Shown here one piece after another: positions 11,559 to 22,352 of a stretch of DNA of 35,922 nucleotides. The stretch is taken from NCBI GenBank assembly GCA_947627285.1, contig CANQVL010000030.1, forward strand, positions 1 through 35,922, written 5' to 3'. Origin of the DNA: an uncultured Oscillospiraceae bacterium. GTDB taxonomy: Bacteria > Bacillota > Clostridia > Oscillospirales > Oscillospiraceae. The number at the start of each line of letters is the position of its first letter. The first letter of the stretch is position 1. The notes under the pieces were generated by a model, which did not search any database, had not been told where the DNA came from, and was given only the letters and a program-made list of their open reading frames with translations. The translations under genes and the position numbers were made by a program.

Positions 11559-11804
11559 TCAATACAAAAAGAGCAGAAGCAGAGCTATGACCAGCGAGTA
11601 AATACCCGTGGACTCCGTGATGGCGCAGCCCAGGATCATGTTTGTGCGGAGCGTGCCCACCGCCTCGGGCTGACGGGCCATACCCTCCAGGGCCTTGCCC
11701 ACGGCGTTGCCTTCGCCGATGGCCGGGCCGATGGCGCCCAGGCCCATGCACAAACCGGCGCCCACAGCTACGGCGGCCTCTCTGATCGCGAATCCGATAT
11801 CCAT
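11559..11804 (-). CDS. atpE: ATP synthase c subunit with two glutamates at the ion site
   Basis: 81 residues, two membrane helices and a polar loop ARQPEA at 43-48. It forms the rotor ring that carries the coupling ion. Helix 1 has [13 protein letters not shown], with Glu31 where Na+-type rotors such as that of Ilyobacter tartaricus have Gln32. Helix 2 has [10 protein letters not shown], with Glu64, Ser65 and Tyr69 matching the E65/S66/Y70 Na+ site. This combination is the two-carboxylate motif reported for Fusobacterium nucleatum. Na+ coupling is therefore likely but inferred. The start has a strong AGGAGG seven bases upstream. Confidence 0.96.
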   Translation of the reverse strand: MDIGFAIREAAVAVGAGLCMGLGAIGPAIGEGNAVGKALEGMARQPEAVGTLRTNMILGCAITESTGIYSLVIALLLLFLY

Positions 11805-11892
11805 AATTTTACCTCCTGTAATTAATTGCTCGTTCTTATATTTCCAGCCGTGAAATACGGCTAAAAACCCTGTTATTCTCTTTCCGCCGGAA

Positions 11893-12747
11893 TTATTTCT
11901 CCTCTTTCGGAGGGCACGCCATCCCCACGTAGACCATGGTCAAAAGCGAGAACACCAGCGCCTGGACGAAGCCGGAGAACACGTCAAAATACAGACTCAG
12001 GACCCCCGGTATGCCGACCTCCAGAATGGGGATCTCCTTAAACGCCCCGAGGTACTCCAGCGCCGCGCACACCGCGATGGCAAAGAGCGCGATGCCGAGG
12101 ATCTTCAGGGCCAGCTTCTTTTTCTTCCTGCCGAAGAAGAACGCCGCGATCCCCAAAACCGCCACGATGGCGATCACCGCGATGCCGGAGGACCGAATGA
12201 GGCCCAGGATCGCCGCGCTGGCGGCGGCGAGGGCTGTGTAGAGAAGGCTGGTCAGAACGCTGCCGCCCATGATGTTTCCGAAGTGACGAAACGCCATGGA
12301 TACGGGCTGGGCGATGTCGGAGATGATGTTCATGGGGTTTATGTACCCCTTCAAAAAGGTCTTGATCCCGCTGTTTTTTATGGTACAGCCCCACACCAGA
12401 AAGCTTGTCATAAGCGCCCAGGTGAGGGTGGTGGAGATGTCCGAGGTGGTGGAGCGGAAAATGCCCGTCATTCCTATGAGCGAGCCGCCCAGGGAGCTCA
12501 GGAACAGCGCTCCGATGTAGGGCGTCCAGTAGGAGTTGTGCTTGCCCATGGTGTCCTCCACCAGGTTGTAGATCATGGTGACGCCCTTTTCGGTGATGAC
12601 CTGGAGCCCGCCGGGGCGCTTTTTCAGGTTCCTCCCCAGAAGGTATCCGGCGACGCACAGTATCACCATCACGGCGAAGGAGGATACCGTCGTCTGCGTG
12701 ATGATGTTCATGCCGTTTATCTGTAGGTAAATTTTGGGACCGTTCAC
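11893..12747 (-). CDS. atpB: ATP synthase a subunit with an extra hydrophobic hairpin
   Basis: 284 residues, somewhat longer than the usual 220-270. It is the stator channel of Fo. The essential arginine is R154 in [13 protein letters not shown], and the C-terminal helix [21 protein letters not shown] is typical. Residues about 184-240 form an insertion relative to the E. coli pattern: two hydrophobic segments separated by the basic run GRKKKK. The start is GTG at 12747, overlapping the stop of the subunit I gene by four bases. Confidence 0.93.
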   Translation of the reverse strand: MNGPKIYLQINGMNIITQTTVSSFAVMVILCVAGYLLGRNLKKRPGGLQVITEKGVTMIYNLVEDTMGKHNSYWTPYIGALFLSSLGGSLIGMTGIFRSTTSDISTTLTWALMTSFLVWGCTIKNSGIKTFLKGYINPMNIISDIAQPVSMAFRHFGNIMGGSVLTSLLYTALAAASAAILGLIRSSGIAVIAIVAVLGIAAFFFGRKKKKLALKILGIALFAIAVCAALEYLGAFKEIPILEVGIPGVLSLYFDVFSGFVQALVFSLLTMVYVGMACPPKEEK

Positions 12748-13145
12748 TTTTTTCCACCGTCCTTGCGGAGAAAATCGGTAAGATATATGCTGAGCTGTAC
12801 GAACACCAGCGGCAGTACCGCCGCCAGCGGGTCAAGGCTCGTGGTCTTCAAAACCGCTATGTAGATCGCCGCCAGCGCTAAGAGCCTCAGCACCGAGGAG
12901 CCCTGCACCGCCGCCTTGGCCTTTGCCGGGTCCCCGCCCTCCGCCCTGTCGGCGGCGCGGGACACGGATATAGTCAGCGCCAGGAAGTTGAGGCACGAGA
13001 CGACCGTGCCGAAAACAGCCCCCAGGAGCACGTCTGCGCTGAATTTTCCCAGGAGCGCGTAAACCGCCAGCTCCAGCGCCGTGAGCGCCAGAACTCCCGC
13101 GGCTACCTTCAAAAACTGCCGTATGGCGGCGTCATTGTGAAACAT
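12744..13145 (-). CDS. atpI: ATP synthase subunit I family protein
   Basis: 133 residues with four hydrophobic segments (about 11-33, 39-58, 84-101 and 105-125). It lies directly before atpB, the position of AtpI-type proteins that help assemble the c ring. The sequence is poorly conserved, as is usual for the family, so the call rests on size, topology and position. Confidence 0.8.
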   Translation of the reverse strand: MFHNDAAIRQFLKVAAGVLALTALELAVYALLGKFSADVLLGAVFGTVVSCLNFLALTISVSRAADRAEGGDPAKAKAAVQGSSVLRLLALAAIYIAVLKTTSLDPLAAVLPLVFVQLSIYLTDFLRKDGGKK

Positions 13146-13154
13146 TCCGCATCC

Positions 13155-13418
13155 TCACTTGTGGTCGTTGAAGCCCACGCCGCTGTCCCGGTCGTCCTCC
13201 GCGGCCTGCCGCTCCATGGCTTTCAGATTTTGCCACAGGGAGACAAACGCCCCGCCGATGCCCAGCACCGTCCCCAGGACGACCGCCCAGCCGCCCAGCC
13301 CGAATCGGCCCCGCAACCACACCGAGCCCAAAACGCAGATGAGCAGGGGCGCCGCTATTGAAAGCCCCAGCTGTGTCAGCCAGACAAGATTTTTTAAAAA
13401 TCCAAAGCCTTTTCTCAT
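13155..13418 (-). CDS. atpZ: AtpZ/AtpI-type small membrane protein
   Basis: 87 residues from the ATG at 13418 (MRKGFGFLKN). Two membrane segments lie at about 11-31 and 40-62, with a charged C-terminus. This matches AtpZ, which accompanies subunit I at the head of F-ATPase operons in Clostridia. An in-frame ATG at 13460 is rejected as start because it lies between the -10 and -35 of the operon promoter. The ribosome site before 13418 is weak (TTGGGA). Confidence 0.8.
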   Translation of the reverse strand: MRKGFGFLKNLVWLTQLGLSIAAPLLICVLGSVWLRGRFGLGGWAVVLGTVLGIGGAFVSLWQNLKAMERQAAEDDRDSGVGFNDHK

Positions 13419-13448
13419 GGTCGATCCCAACTTCTCGCTTAAATCAGC

Positions 13449-13477
13449 ATTATAGCGCACATTCCCATAATTGTCAA
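13449..13477 (-). promoter_or_regulatory. Consensus sigma-A promoter of the atp operon
   Basis: On the minus strand: -35 TTGACA at 13477-13472, a 17-base spacer, and -10 TATAAT at 13454-13449. The match to consensus is perfect and fixes the start of atpZ downstream. The -35 lies only four bases from the upstream U32 gene. Confidence 0.93.
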
Positions 13478-13480
13478 TAG

Positions 13481-15496
13481 TTACTTTATTGTCCTGAAGT
13501 AAAGCCCGCCGGTCCGCTCGCCATCGGAGCGGAGGTGATTTTTGTACTGGAAAACCGTGTTTTTTACCTCCTCCGGCGTCTCAAGGGTGAACCAGAGCGT
13601 CAAAAAATCCAGCGGCGGCAGGCGCTTTTCCGCTATGTGCAGGGGGACGGAATTTAAAAGCGTGCCGAATTTTCTGCCGCTGCAAACCACCGGGAATTCC
13701 ACGCCCATCCTGTCCCGGAGATACGAAACGCCGGTGCATTTCCCGCAGCCGTCCCTCCCCCTCACCGGGCAGGCGCGAAAGCGCATGAGCGGCAATCGCC
13801 CGTAGGCGACGATCCCCCTGGGAAGTGTATCCCCCAACGCGGCGATCTTATTCACGGAGAGCTCAAAGGAGACTGTGGCGGATACAAGCCCCAGCGCCCG
13901 GAGCTCCGAAAGGGCAAGGGAATTGAGGACGTTGAGCCCCGCGCCGCCCCGGGCGGTGACGCCCGTTTTTCGGGCGGTTTCGACAGCGTAAAGATTCTCG
14001 CAAAGTACGTCTTTTATGCCCAAATCTCTGATTTTTTCCACAATTTCCGCATCGGAGGTGTCGAAAAACAGCGAAGGGAGTTCCACCGTCAACTTGTCCC
14101 CATATTTTTCCACAACCCAAGGATTTTTAACAGTCTCCGACAGCGGCAAAATTATTCTGTCAAGCTCCCCGAAAATCTGAGAGGTTTTTTCAAATCTCCC
14201 CCAGAGCTCCGGGCTCTCCGGCGGGGTGTAATTCCCGATTTCCGCCGGTTTTTCGTGTATTTCACGCGGGCTTGCCGCGCCGCGAATATTGGATATATTA
14301 TCCAGTGCCTCGCGTCTCAGAGAGTTGAGCGCGGAGACGGGAATTGTAAGATTTTGGTCGATGGACGCGGTGAAGTTTTTTACAAAATATGGTGTTCCGC
14401 CCGTTTTTGAGAGGCATTTTTTCGCCGTTTCGGGGGTGGTTTGGAGGGTCCTGGAGGGCTCTCCGGGGGGTATTCGGACCGTAGTGGAAACGTTTTCACA
14501 CCGCACCCGGAGGGTAGTTGAGAGGGGTGTGGCGGCAAGCTCCATGTCCACCGGAACGCTCTGCCGCTCGTTCCTATATAGCCCCGCCAGGCTCCCCAGG
14601 ACGGCGCGGGCGGCGGCGACGTCCTCCTTCTCCCGGTATCCGAACATGGAGGCGTCGCGCCTGCCGGTGATATAGCCGTCGGTGAAGCCGCTCCTGGAGA
14701 ATACGGCGCGGAGGGACTCCTCGTCGTACGCCTCGCCCCTCAGGGCGGCCCTGGCGGCGGTGACGGCGGCGGCGACGTACTCCGGGCGCTTCATTCTGCC
14801 CTCGATCTTGAAGGAGGAGACGCCGGCGTCGGAGAGGCTTTTCAAATATTTAAGGTGGGACATATCCTTCAACGAGAGGGCGTGCCCATGCTCGGAATTT
14901 CGGAAGTCCAGGCGGCAGGGCTGGGCGCACCAGCCACGGTTGCCGCTCCTGCCGCCAAGCATGGAGCTTAAATAGCACTGCCCGGACATACACATACACA
15001 GCGCCCCGTGAATGAACACCTCCGTCTCGATGCCGCAGAGGGCGGTTATGCGCTCTATCTCGTGAAGTGTCAGCTCCCGCGCCAGGACGACGCGGGAAAA
15101 GCCCAGATCCGCCGCCAGCTTCGCCCCGTCCGGGTTGTGGACGGTCATCTGCGTGGAGGCGTGGCGGGGAAGGTCGGGGCACATGTCCCTGAATCGGGCG
15201 TTGACGGCAAGGTCCTGGATTATCACGGCGTCGGCGCCGGAGGCGGCGGTCTCCCTGACGGCGTCCTCAAGCTGTCCAAGCTCTGAGTCCGTCACCAGGG
15301 TGTTGACGGCGACGTGGACCTTCACGCCCCGGATATGGGCATAGGAGACGGCTCCGGCGAGGGCCCCGTCCCCGAAATTTTCGGCGTTCCGGCGGGCGTT
15401 GAAGCCGCCCGCTCCCAGGTACACCGCGTCGGCGCCGCACCTGACGGCGGCGACAAGCTGCTCCATGCCCCCGGCGGGGGCGAGTATCTCAGGCAT
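13481..15496 (-). CDS. U32 family protein, RlhA-like 23S rRNA hydroxylation factor
   Basis: 671 residues, close to RlhA (YdcP), which is needed for hydroxylation of 23S rRNA C2501 in E. coli. The U32 core starts MPEILAPAGGMEQLVAAVRCGADAVYLG. It includes the cysteine cluster CMCMSGQCYLSS plus GNRGWCAQPCR near residues 168-195, likely Fe-S ligands, and SSFKIEGRMKRPEYV. The region after about 380 fits the extra DUF3656/C-terminal part of long U32 proteins, with a further cysteine set near CPVRGRDGCGKC. It overlaps the next U32 gene by eight bases. RlhA rather than a protease is inferred from length and organisation. Confidence 0.8.
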   Translation of the reverse strand: MPEILAPAGGMEQLVAAVRCGADAVYLGAGGFNARRNAENFGDGALAGAVSYAHIRGVKVHVAVNTLVTDSELGQLEDAVRETAASGADAVIIQDLAVNARFRDMCPDLPRHASTQMTVHNPDGAKLAADLGFSRVVLARELTLHEIERITALCGIETEVFIHGALCMCMSGQCYLSSMLGGRSGNRGWCAQPCRLDFRNSEHGHALSLKDMSHLKYLKSLSDAGVSSFKIEGRMKRPEYVAAAVTAARAALRGEAYDEESLRAVFSRSGFTDGYITGRRDASMFGYREKEDVAAARAVLGSLAGLYRNERQSVPVDMELAATPLSTTLRVRCENVSTTVRIPPGEPSRTLQTTPETAKKCLSKTGGTPYFVKNFTASIDQNLTIPVSALNSLRREALDNISNIRGAASPREIHEKPAEIGNYTPPESPELWGRFEKTSQIFGELDRIILPLSETVKNPWVVEKYGDKLTVELPSLFFDTSDAEIVEKIRDLGIKDVLCENLYAVETARKTGVTARGGAGLNVLNSLALSELRALGLVSATVSFELSVNKIAALGDTLPRGIVAYGRLPLMRFRACPVRGRDGCGKCTGVSYLRDRMGVEFPVVCSGRKFGTLLNSVPLHIAEKRLPPLDFLTLWFTLETPEEVKNTVFQYKNHLRSDGERTGGLYFRTIK

Positions 15497-16685
15497 CCGG
15501 CTCCCTCCTCCGCAAGAAGTCGCCCTCCCGCGCCGGATATGGGCAGGGGACGTAAAGTATCTCGTTGGGGTGGGGCGCGCTGTCCCGGCTCTCCCCCGCC
15601 TCGGTGCGAATTTCCGTCACGGCAAAGCCCGGTGCGCCGCCGCCGGGAGAGAGTATCTCCAGGGTCTGGCCCACCTTGAAATTGTTCCTCTGACGGAGCT
15701 TCAGGACCCCGTCACTCCACCCCAGCACATTCCCCACGAACACGGCGCCCTGGGTGTAGCGCCCGGAATTAGCGTGGTTCTCCCGCAGAAAGCCCCGGTA
15801 AAAGCCCTGGGAATAGGGGCGGTGCTTGACGCACTCAAGCTCGTCCCGGCAGAGGTCAAGGTCCGCGCCGTCCAGCGCCATGCGGTAGGCGCGGGTGACG
15901 GTCGCCACGTAGTAGGCGGTCTTCATGCGCCCCTCTATCTTGAAGGAGGTGACGCCGGCGGCCTTTAAATCGTCCAGCAGATCCACGCAGTTGAGGTCGT
16001 GGGAGCTGAGAATGGCGGCTGAGCCGTTCTCCTCCTCCACGGGGAAATATTCGCCGGGGCGCTTCTCCTCCACGAGGGCATAGCTCCACCGGCAGGGCTG
16101 GGCGCACTGCCCCCGGTTGCCGCTCCTGCCGGTGAGGTAGGAGCTTATTATGCACCTGCCGGAGTACGCCATACACATGGCGCCGTGGACGAACGCCTCC
16201 AGCTCCAGCGTCTTCGGGGTCTTTGCCCGAAGCTCGGCTATGTCCTCCAGGCTCATCTCCCGCGCCAGGACTATGCGCTTCACGCCCATGTCGTGGTAGA
16301 CGCGGGCGGCGGCGTAGTTCATGCAGCTGGCCTGGGTTGACAGGTGGAGCTCCAGCCCGGGCGCGCTTTCGCGCACCGCCGCCAAAACGCCGATGTCAGA
16401 GATTATGACCGCGTCCACGCCGATGTCACGAAGGTAACGCGCGTACTCCGCGGCGGCGGGTATCTCGCCGTTTTGGGCAAGGGAGTTCATGGCGACAAAA
16501 AGCCGCTTTCCCGCGGCGTGCGCCGTATCTACGGCAAGTGCCAGCATGTCCCTTGAAAATCCGGCTGATTTGGCGCGGAGCTGCAGCGCCTCGCCGCCCA
16601 CGTACACCGCGTCCGCCCCGAAGCGCACCGCCGCCCCAAGGCTCTCCATATCCCCCGCCGGGGAAAGAAGCTCAAAATCAGGCAT
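15489..16685 (-). CDS. U32 family protein, TrhP-like tRNA hydroxylation factor
   Basis: 398 residues. It starts MPDFELLSPAGDMESLGAAVRFGADAVYVGG, with the Fe-S type cysteines CMAYSGRCIISS and GNRGQCAQPCRW near 170-197, and TSFKIEGRMKTAYYVATVTRAYR. Size and motifs match TrhP (YegQ, B. subtilis YrrO), which acts with prephenate in forming 5-hydroxyuridine at tRNA position 34. The C-terminal 80 residues form the usual small beta domain. It is transcribed from the promoter at 16715-16743 and is coupled to the RlhA-like gene. Older databases call these collagenase-like peptidases. Confidence 0.82.
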   Translation of the reverse strand: MPDFELLSPAGDMESLGAAVRFGADAVYVGGEALQLRAKSAGFSRDMLALAVDTAHAAGKRLFVAMNSLAQNGEIPAAAEYARYLRDIGVDAVIISDIGVLAAVRESAPGLELHLSTQASCMNYAAARVYHDMGVKRIVLAREMSLEDIAELRAKTPKTLELEAFVHGAMCMAYSGRCIISSYLTGRSGNRGQCAQPCRWSYALVEEKRPGEYFPVEEENGSAAILSSHDLNCVDLLDDLKAAGVTSFKIEGRMKTAYYVATVTRAYRMALDGADLDLCRDELECVKHRPYSQGFYRGFLRENHANSGRYTQGAVFVGNVLGWSDGVLKLRQRNNFKVGQTLEILSPGGGAPGFAVTEIRTEAGESRDSAPHPNEILYVPCPYPAREGDFLRRREPDA

Positions 16686-16714
16686 AAAATCACCTATTTT
16701 CCGCTTGTAATGGC

Positions 16715-16743
16715 ATTATACCACGAACGCTTTGATTTGTCAA
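16715..16743 (-). promoter_or_regulatory. Consensus sigma-A promoter of the U32 pair
   Basis: On the minus strand: -35 TTGACA at 16743-16738, a 17-base spacer, and -10 TATAAT at 16720-16715, ending 29 bases before the ATG at 16685. Confidence 0.92.
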
Positions 16744-16792
16744 GAAAAATTTACGTAATATGAATTATTTCTACGTTTTGACGAAAAGGGAA

Positions 16793-16818
16793 CGCCCCGC
16801 GCCGACAGGCGCGGGGCG
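16793..16818 (-). terminator. GC-rich hairpin after the STAS-kinase gene
   Basis: A perfect 11-base stem (CGCCCCGCGCC and its complement) with a four-base loop. On the minus strand it is followed by GTTCCCTTTTCG, a weak T tract. It is the likely terminator of the kinase gene. Confidence 0.7.
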
Positions 16819-16874
16819 GGGTGGTGGGGGAACGGCGGTTTCATTCCCGGAAGTAAGAATTGCGACAGGAAGGT

Positions 16875-18224
16875 TTAAAAGAAAAATTCATCCTCTTTAT
16901 TTTCAAGGGCGGCTCTGATCCTTTGAAGCCCGGCTTCTACTTCTTTAAGAAGCATTTCAACGCCCAAAATACTAAAGGTTTTTCTTTGATCATCCCCGTC
17001 TACAATGGCGGATTCCTGATTTTGAAGCATGATAGCGCAATACTTAAGATCAATGACCTTCATCGCTCTTGCGCGGAGCAGGACCTCTTCTTTGATCCTT
17101 TCAATATACTCTTCATCTTCCGTATCAAAATAGCCCTTTAAATAGGCATCCCAAAGTTCATAATTCTGATTTAAAGTCAGTCCGTTAAATTTAGATAAAT
17201 AACCTTCTTCCGGATGATCCTCCACCGCACCTATGACGGGTTGCGCGAACGATATAAGGTCAAAAATCGGATGACCGTATCCCGAAGCCGAGCTTCCCGA
17301 AAATGCCATATCCAAAAATAACGACCCATCATTTTGAATCAATACATTTCCGGGATGGAGATCGCCGTGGACAAAAGTATTTGATTCAGGTATCACCTCA
17401 AAAAGATGTCGTATCATTTTATGATCATCTTCATCAAGGACAGCCTTAGCGCGGTCAATTTTATCTAATTTCAATTGCTTTATATCGTCAAAAGTATCAT
17501 CAATAACTGTACTGTTAACGCGGCGGGCAAATTTGCCCAGCTCTTTTCCCAGTTCCTCTATTTTATCCTGATTCTCCCGAAGTTTGTTTGCGTATGATTG
17601 GGAATTTAACAGTTCATAGATTATCCCATATTGATTGCCCACTTTGACTACGTCATAAGAGATAGCTGTAGGAATACCCAAAAGAAAAGCTTTTTGAGAA
17701 GTATTTCTTTCCTTCTGAATATCTTCAAGCGATCTCGTTTCGTTGATGACCTTAAGGATCGTCTCATCGTCAAGACGATAAACAGTTCCGTTAAAGCCGG
17801 CTCCTATTTTTTTAAGTCCGTCAACAGAAAATTCTCTCATTTTCTTAAATACAGGGATCAAAGTTGTTATTCCCGTCATTTCCAAGACTTCATAAGCTGC
17901 CGGCGTCGTATTCTCAATTCTCAGTTTACCATAGGTCTTTAAGAGCTTTAATAGGACACGGATTCCGGCGCTGGAAATATACTCAAGATAATTAAAATCC
18001 AAAATCAGTGAATCGAATTTATTGGCAGCGAGTATTTCATTTATCTCAGCTTCAATTTCCGGAGCAGTATTTGAATTAACCTGGCCTTCTATTCCTACTC
18101 TTAGAATACCGTCTTTATTTGATAGAAGTCTGCTCCCCGTCTTACCGGAATTTAAAGAATTTATTGAATTATCTTCTTTCTTTATCCCCTGTTCCTCAGG
18201 CAGGTTTTTCTTTTCTTTTAGCAT
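16875..18224 (-). CDS. STAS domain fused to an APH-type kinase
   Basis: 449 residues. The N-terminal 36 are Lys/Asn-rich. A STAS domain (about 37-115) includes FDSLILDFNYLEYISSAGIRVLLKLLK, where the serines align with the phosphorylatable site of anti-sigma-factor antagonists. From about 130 an aminoglycoside-phosphotransferase-like kinase follows: a glycine-rich loop IGAGFNGTVYRL, lysine in TILKVI, catalytic loop HGDLHPGNVLI near 284, and metal aspartate in LFLDMAFSG near 306, then GYGHPIFDL. This looks like the TIGR02172 family of APH-like proteins. The gene is much more AT-rich than its neighbours, suggesting transfer. The start has AAAGGAAAGG upstream. Its only good promoter candidate is the inverted one at 18446-18474. 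Substrate unknown. Confidence 0.85.
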   Translation of the reverse strand: MLKEKKNLPEEQGIKKEDNSINSLNSGKTGSRLLSNKDGILRVGIEGQVNSNTAPEIEAEINEILAANKFDSLILDFNYLEYISSAGIRVLLKLLKTYGKLRIENTTPAAYEVLEMTGITTLIPVFKKMREFSVDGLKKIGAGFNGTVYRLDDETILKVINETRSLEDIQKERNTSQKAFLLGIPTAISYDVVKVGNQYGIIYELLNSQSYANKLRENQDKIEELGKELGKFARRVNSTVIDDTFDDIKQLKLDKIDRAKAVLDEDDHKMIRHLFEVIPESNTFVHGDLHPGNVLIQNDGSLFLDMAFSGSSASGYGHPIFDLISFAQPVIGAVEDHPEEGYLSKFNGLTLNQNYELWDAYLKGYFDTEDEEYIERIKEEVLLRARAMKVIDLKYCAIMLQNQESAIVDGDDQRKTFSILGVEMLLKEVEAGLQRIRAALENKEDEFFF

Positions 18225-18243
18225 AGCTTAAATTCCTTTCCTT

Positions 18244-20498
<2,255 letters not shown>

Positions 20499-20512
20499 CT
20501 TTCTGACCTCCC

Positions 20513-21943
20513 TCAGCCCAGGCGTATGCGGGCCTTTATCCAGGGTCCGCCGTCGGAGACCTTGACCCATTCCTTGTAGCCCTTGCCGCACATTCCGCCG
20601 CCGCCCAGCTCAAGAGTGTCGCTCATCATGGTGATGGATTTGAGCAGGTCCGGGACGTAGCCCGTGAGGACGATGGGGGAGAATATGCGTCCGGTGAGCT
20701 TGCCGTCCTTTATCTCCCGGGCGTAGCTGACCATGCACTGTATGCCCCAGTTTTTGGGGTCCTCCATGCCGCTGGAGGGCTCGCACAGGAGAAGGCCGTC
20801 CTTGACGGAGGCGATCATGTCCTCCACCTTGTCGGTGCCAGCCTCGAAATATGTGTTGGTCATGCGGGTGTACGCCTTGCGGCGGTAGCTCTCCCGGCGC
20901 CCGTTGCCGGTGGGGGCGGTGCCCAGGGTCATGGCGGAAAGGTAGTCGGATATACCGCGGCGGAGGACGCCCTTTTCGATTATCACGGTGTCCTGGGCCA
21001 TGGTGCCCTCGTCGTCGAAGAAGTAGCTGCCGGTCTCGGGGACCACCGCCGCGCCGTCGTGCATTGTAACCAGGGGGCTCGCCACGTACTCGCCCACGTA
21101 TTTTTCGGCGAGGGCGCGCTTTTTCACGAACATATCCATCTCAACGCCGTGTCCGAACGCCTCGTGGACTATCATGCCCGTGACCTCGGGGGTGCAGACG
21201 CACTCGTACTCGCCGGGGGTGAGGGGCTGGGAATCCAGGAGCTCCAGGGTGACGCGGGCAACGTCCTCCACGCCGGCGTCCATGCTGTCCATGAGCTCCG
21301 CGCCGCCGAGGGTGGAAAAGCCCTTGCGGCTCATCTTGATCTCCTGACCCTTCGCCGCAACCGTGAAGACCGTGCCGGTGGTCCAGAGGACGTTCTGCTC
21401 CTGCTCCCTGTCGGGGGCGAGATAGAGCTTGCGGTTTTTCTGCCAGACAAGGTTGGCCTGGCAGTCCAGGATCTTTTCGGAGACGGCAAGGCCCCGGTCC
21501 CTCAGGGCGGTGAGGCGGGAGATTATCTCGCCGTCGCCCACCTCGTCGGGGTCGATCTCGTAGTCCGTGCCGCCGTGGAAGGTGAGCTTTTCGGTTTTGG
21601 GGGCGGAGTAGACGCGCTCACGGATGCCGTCGGGCAAAACCGCCTTTGACATGGCGGCTGTGGCGGAGATCCGCTCCAAAAGCTCAGGAACGGTTTCCGG
21701 GGAGATGTGGCTGAAGGAATGCTCCGACCAGTGCTCGCCGTCAAATACCTTGACCACGAAGCCCCTGGCGGAGAAGCGTCCGCCCATGCTGACGCTTGTG
21801 AGCCGGCGCGACACCGCGCAGGACTTCTGGGACGCGTCCTGGACCAGTATCGAGGCGAAGGGGTACTTATCCAGGAGCCCCTTCAAAAGCTCCCGGCAGG
21901 CGGGCTTCGCTTCGGCTATAAAAAGGCTGTCACCAAGCTTCAT
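20513..21943 (-). CDS. tldD: TldD metalloprotease
   Basis: 476 residues. The zinc motif HEAFGHG (HExxxH) lies near residue 263 within VTGMIVHEAFGHGVEMD. The conserved GTMAQDTVIIEKGVLRRGISDYLSA and the C-terminal GGGGMCGKG, which holds a third metal-ligand cysteine, are present. TldD works with TldE as a cytoplasmic protease on small or unfolded peptides, including leader peptides of modified peptides. No such peptide system is visible nearby. It has an AAAGGAGG site and the promoter at 21974-22002. Confidence 0.93.
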   Translation of the reverse strand: MKLGDSLFIAEAKPACRELLKGLLDKYPFASILVQDASQKSCAVSRRLTSVSMGGRFSARGFVVKVFDGEHWSEHSFSHISPETVPELLERISATAAMSKAVLPDGIRERVYSAPKTEKLTFHGGTDYEIDPDEVGDGEIISRLTALRDRGLAVSEKILDCQANLVWQKNRKLYLAPDREQEQNVLWTTGTVFTVAAKGQEIKMSRKGFSTLGGAELMDSMDAGVEDVARVTLELLDSQPLTPGEYECVCTPEVTGMIVHEAFGHGVEMDMFVKKRALAEKYVGEYVASPLVTMHDGAAVVPETGSYFFDDEGTMAQDTVIIEKGVLRRGISDYLSAMTLGTAPTGNGRRESYRRKAYTRMTNTYFEAGTDKVEDMIASVKDGLLLCEPSSGMEDPKNWGIQCMVSYAREIKDGKLTGRIFSPIVLTGYVPDLLKSITMMSDTLELGGGGMCGKGYKEWVKVSDGGPWIKARIRLG

Positions 21944-21973
21944 TTTTGTCCTCCTTTGGATTTGATACCAGCT

Positions 21974-22002
21974 ATTTTACAACGTTTGCGGCGGGTTGTC
22001 AA
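21974..22002 (-). promoter_or_regulatory. Sigma-A promoter of tldD-tldE
   Basis: On the minus strand: -35 TTGACA at 22002-21997, 17-base spacer, -10 TAAAAT at 21979-21974. Confidence 0.9.
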
Positions 22003-22016
22003 CGTGGGGGGCGGAT

Positions 22017-22053
22017 AAAAAAAGAGCCCCCAAAGCCGTGGGGCTTTGGGGGG
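22017..22053 (-). terminator. Terminator after tRNA-Val
   Basis: An 11-base stem (CCCCCAAAGCC and its complement) with a three-base loop, followed on the minus strand by CTCTTTTTTT. Confidence 0.9.
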
Positions 22054-22058
22054 TGGGA

Positions 22059-22132
22059 TGGACGATACAGGACTTGAACCTGTGACCCTCCGCACGTCAA
22101 GCGGATGCTCATACCAGCTGAGCTAATCGTCC
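22059..22132 (-). tRNA. tRNA-Val (anticodon GAC)
   Basis: The cloverleaf is visible on the minus strand. The acceptor arm GGACGAT pairs with ATCGTCC; the D arm is GCTCAGCTGGTATGAGC, the anticodon stem TCCGC/GCGGA with loop TTGACGT, and the T arm contains GGTTCAAGTCC. The anticodon GAC reads valine. CCA is not encoded. It has its own promoter and terminator. Confidence 0.95.
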
Positions 22133-22144
22133 GTCAGCTTGTTT

Positions 22145-22173
22145 ATTTTAAACCATGCCGCGGCGGTTGTCAA
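22145..22173 (-). promoter_or_regulatory. Sigma-A promoter of tRNA-Val
   Basis: On the minus strand: -35 TTGACA at 22173-22168, 17-base spacer, -10 TAAAAT at 22150-22145. Confidence 0.9.
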
Positions 22174-22226
22174 CACTTTTTTCCGGGTTCGGGGGAAAAA
22201 TTTTTTCAAAATCGTAAAAATAATGC

Positions 22227-22255
22227 TTGCATTTTGGCGTGGGTAATGCTATTAT
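22227..22255 (+). promoter_or_regulatory. Promoter of tRNA-Arg
   Basis: -35 TTGCAT at 22227-22232, 17-base spacer, -10 TATTAT at 22250-22255. A TATAAT overlaps three bases further on, but with a 20-base spacer. Confidence 0.75.
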
Positions 22256-22273
22256 AATAGGGCACTTAAAAAT

Positions 22274-22347
22274 GCGCCTGTAGCTCAGCTGGATAGAGTG
22301 CGCGGCTACGAACCGTGAGATCGGGGGTTCGAGTCCCTTCAGGCGTA
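22274..22347 (+). tRNA. tRNA-Arg (anticodon ACG)
   Basis: Acceptor GCGCCTG pairs with CAGGCGT (first pair G-U). The D arm is GCTCAGCTGGATAGAGT, the anticodon stem CGCGG/CCGTG with loop CTACGAA, and the T arm GGGGTTCGAGTCCC. The anticodon ACG (wobble A becomes inosine) reads CGN arginine. CCA is not encoded. Confidence 0.95.
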
Positions 22348-22352
22348 TATAT

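Noticed and set aside
11805-11892. Gap between atpB and atpE as a possible riboswitch
   Set aside because: I see only a ribosome site and short stems. Gaps of this size are common before atpE.
13481-16685. U32 genes as secreted collagenases
   Set aside because: No signal peptides, and Fe-S type cysteine clusters match RNA-hydroxylation proteins (RlhA, TrhP).
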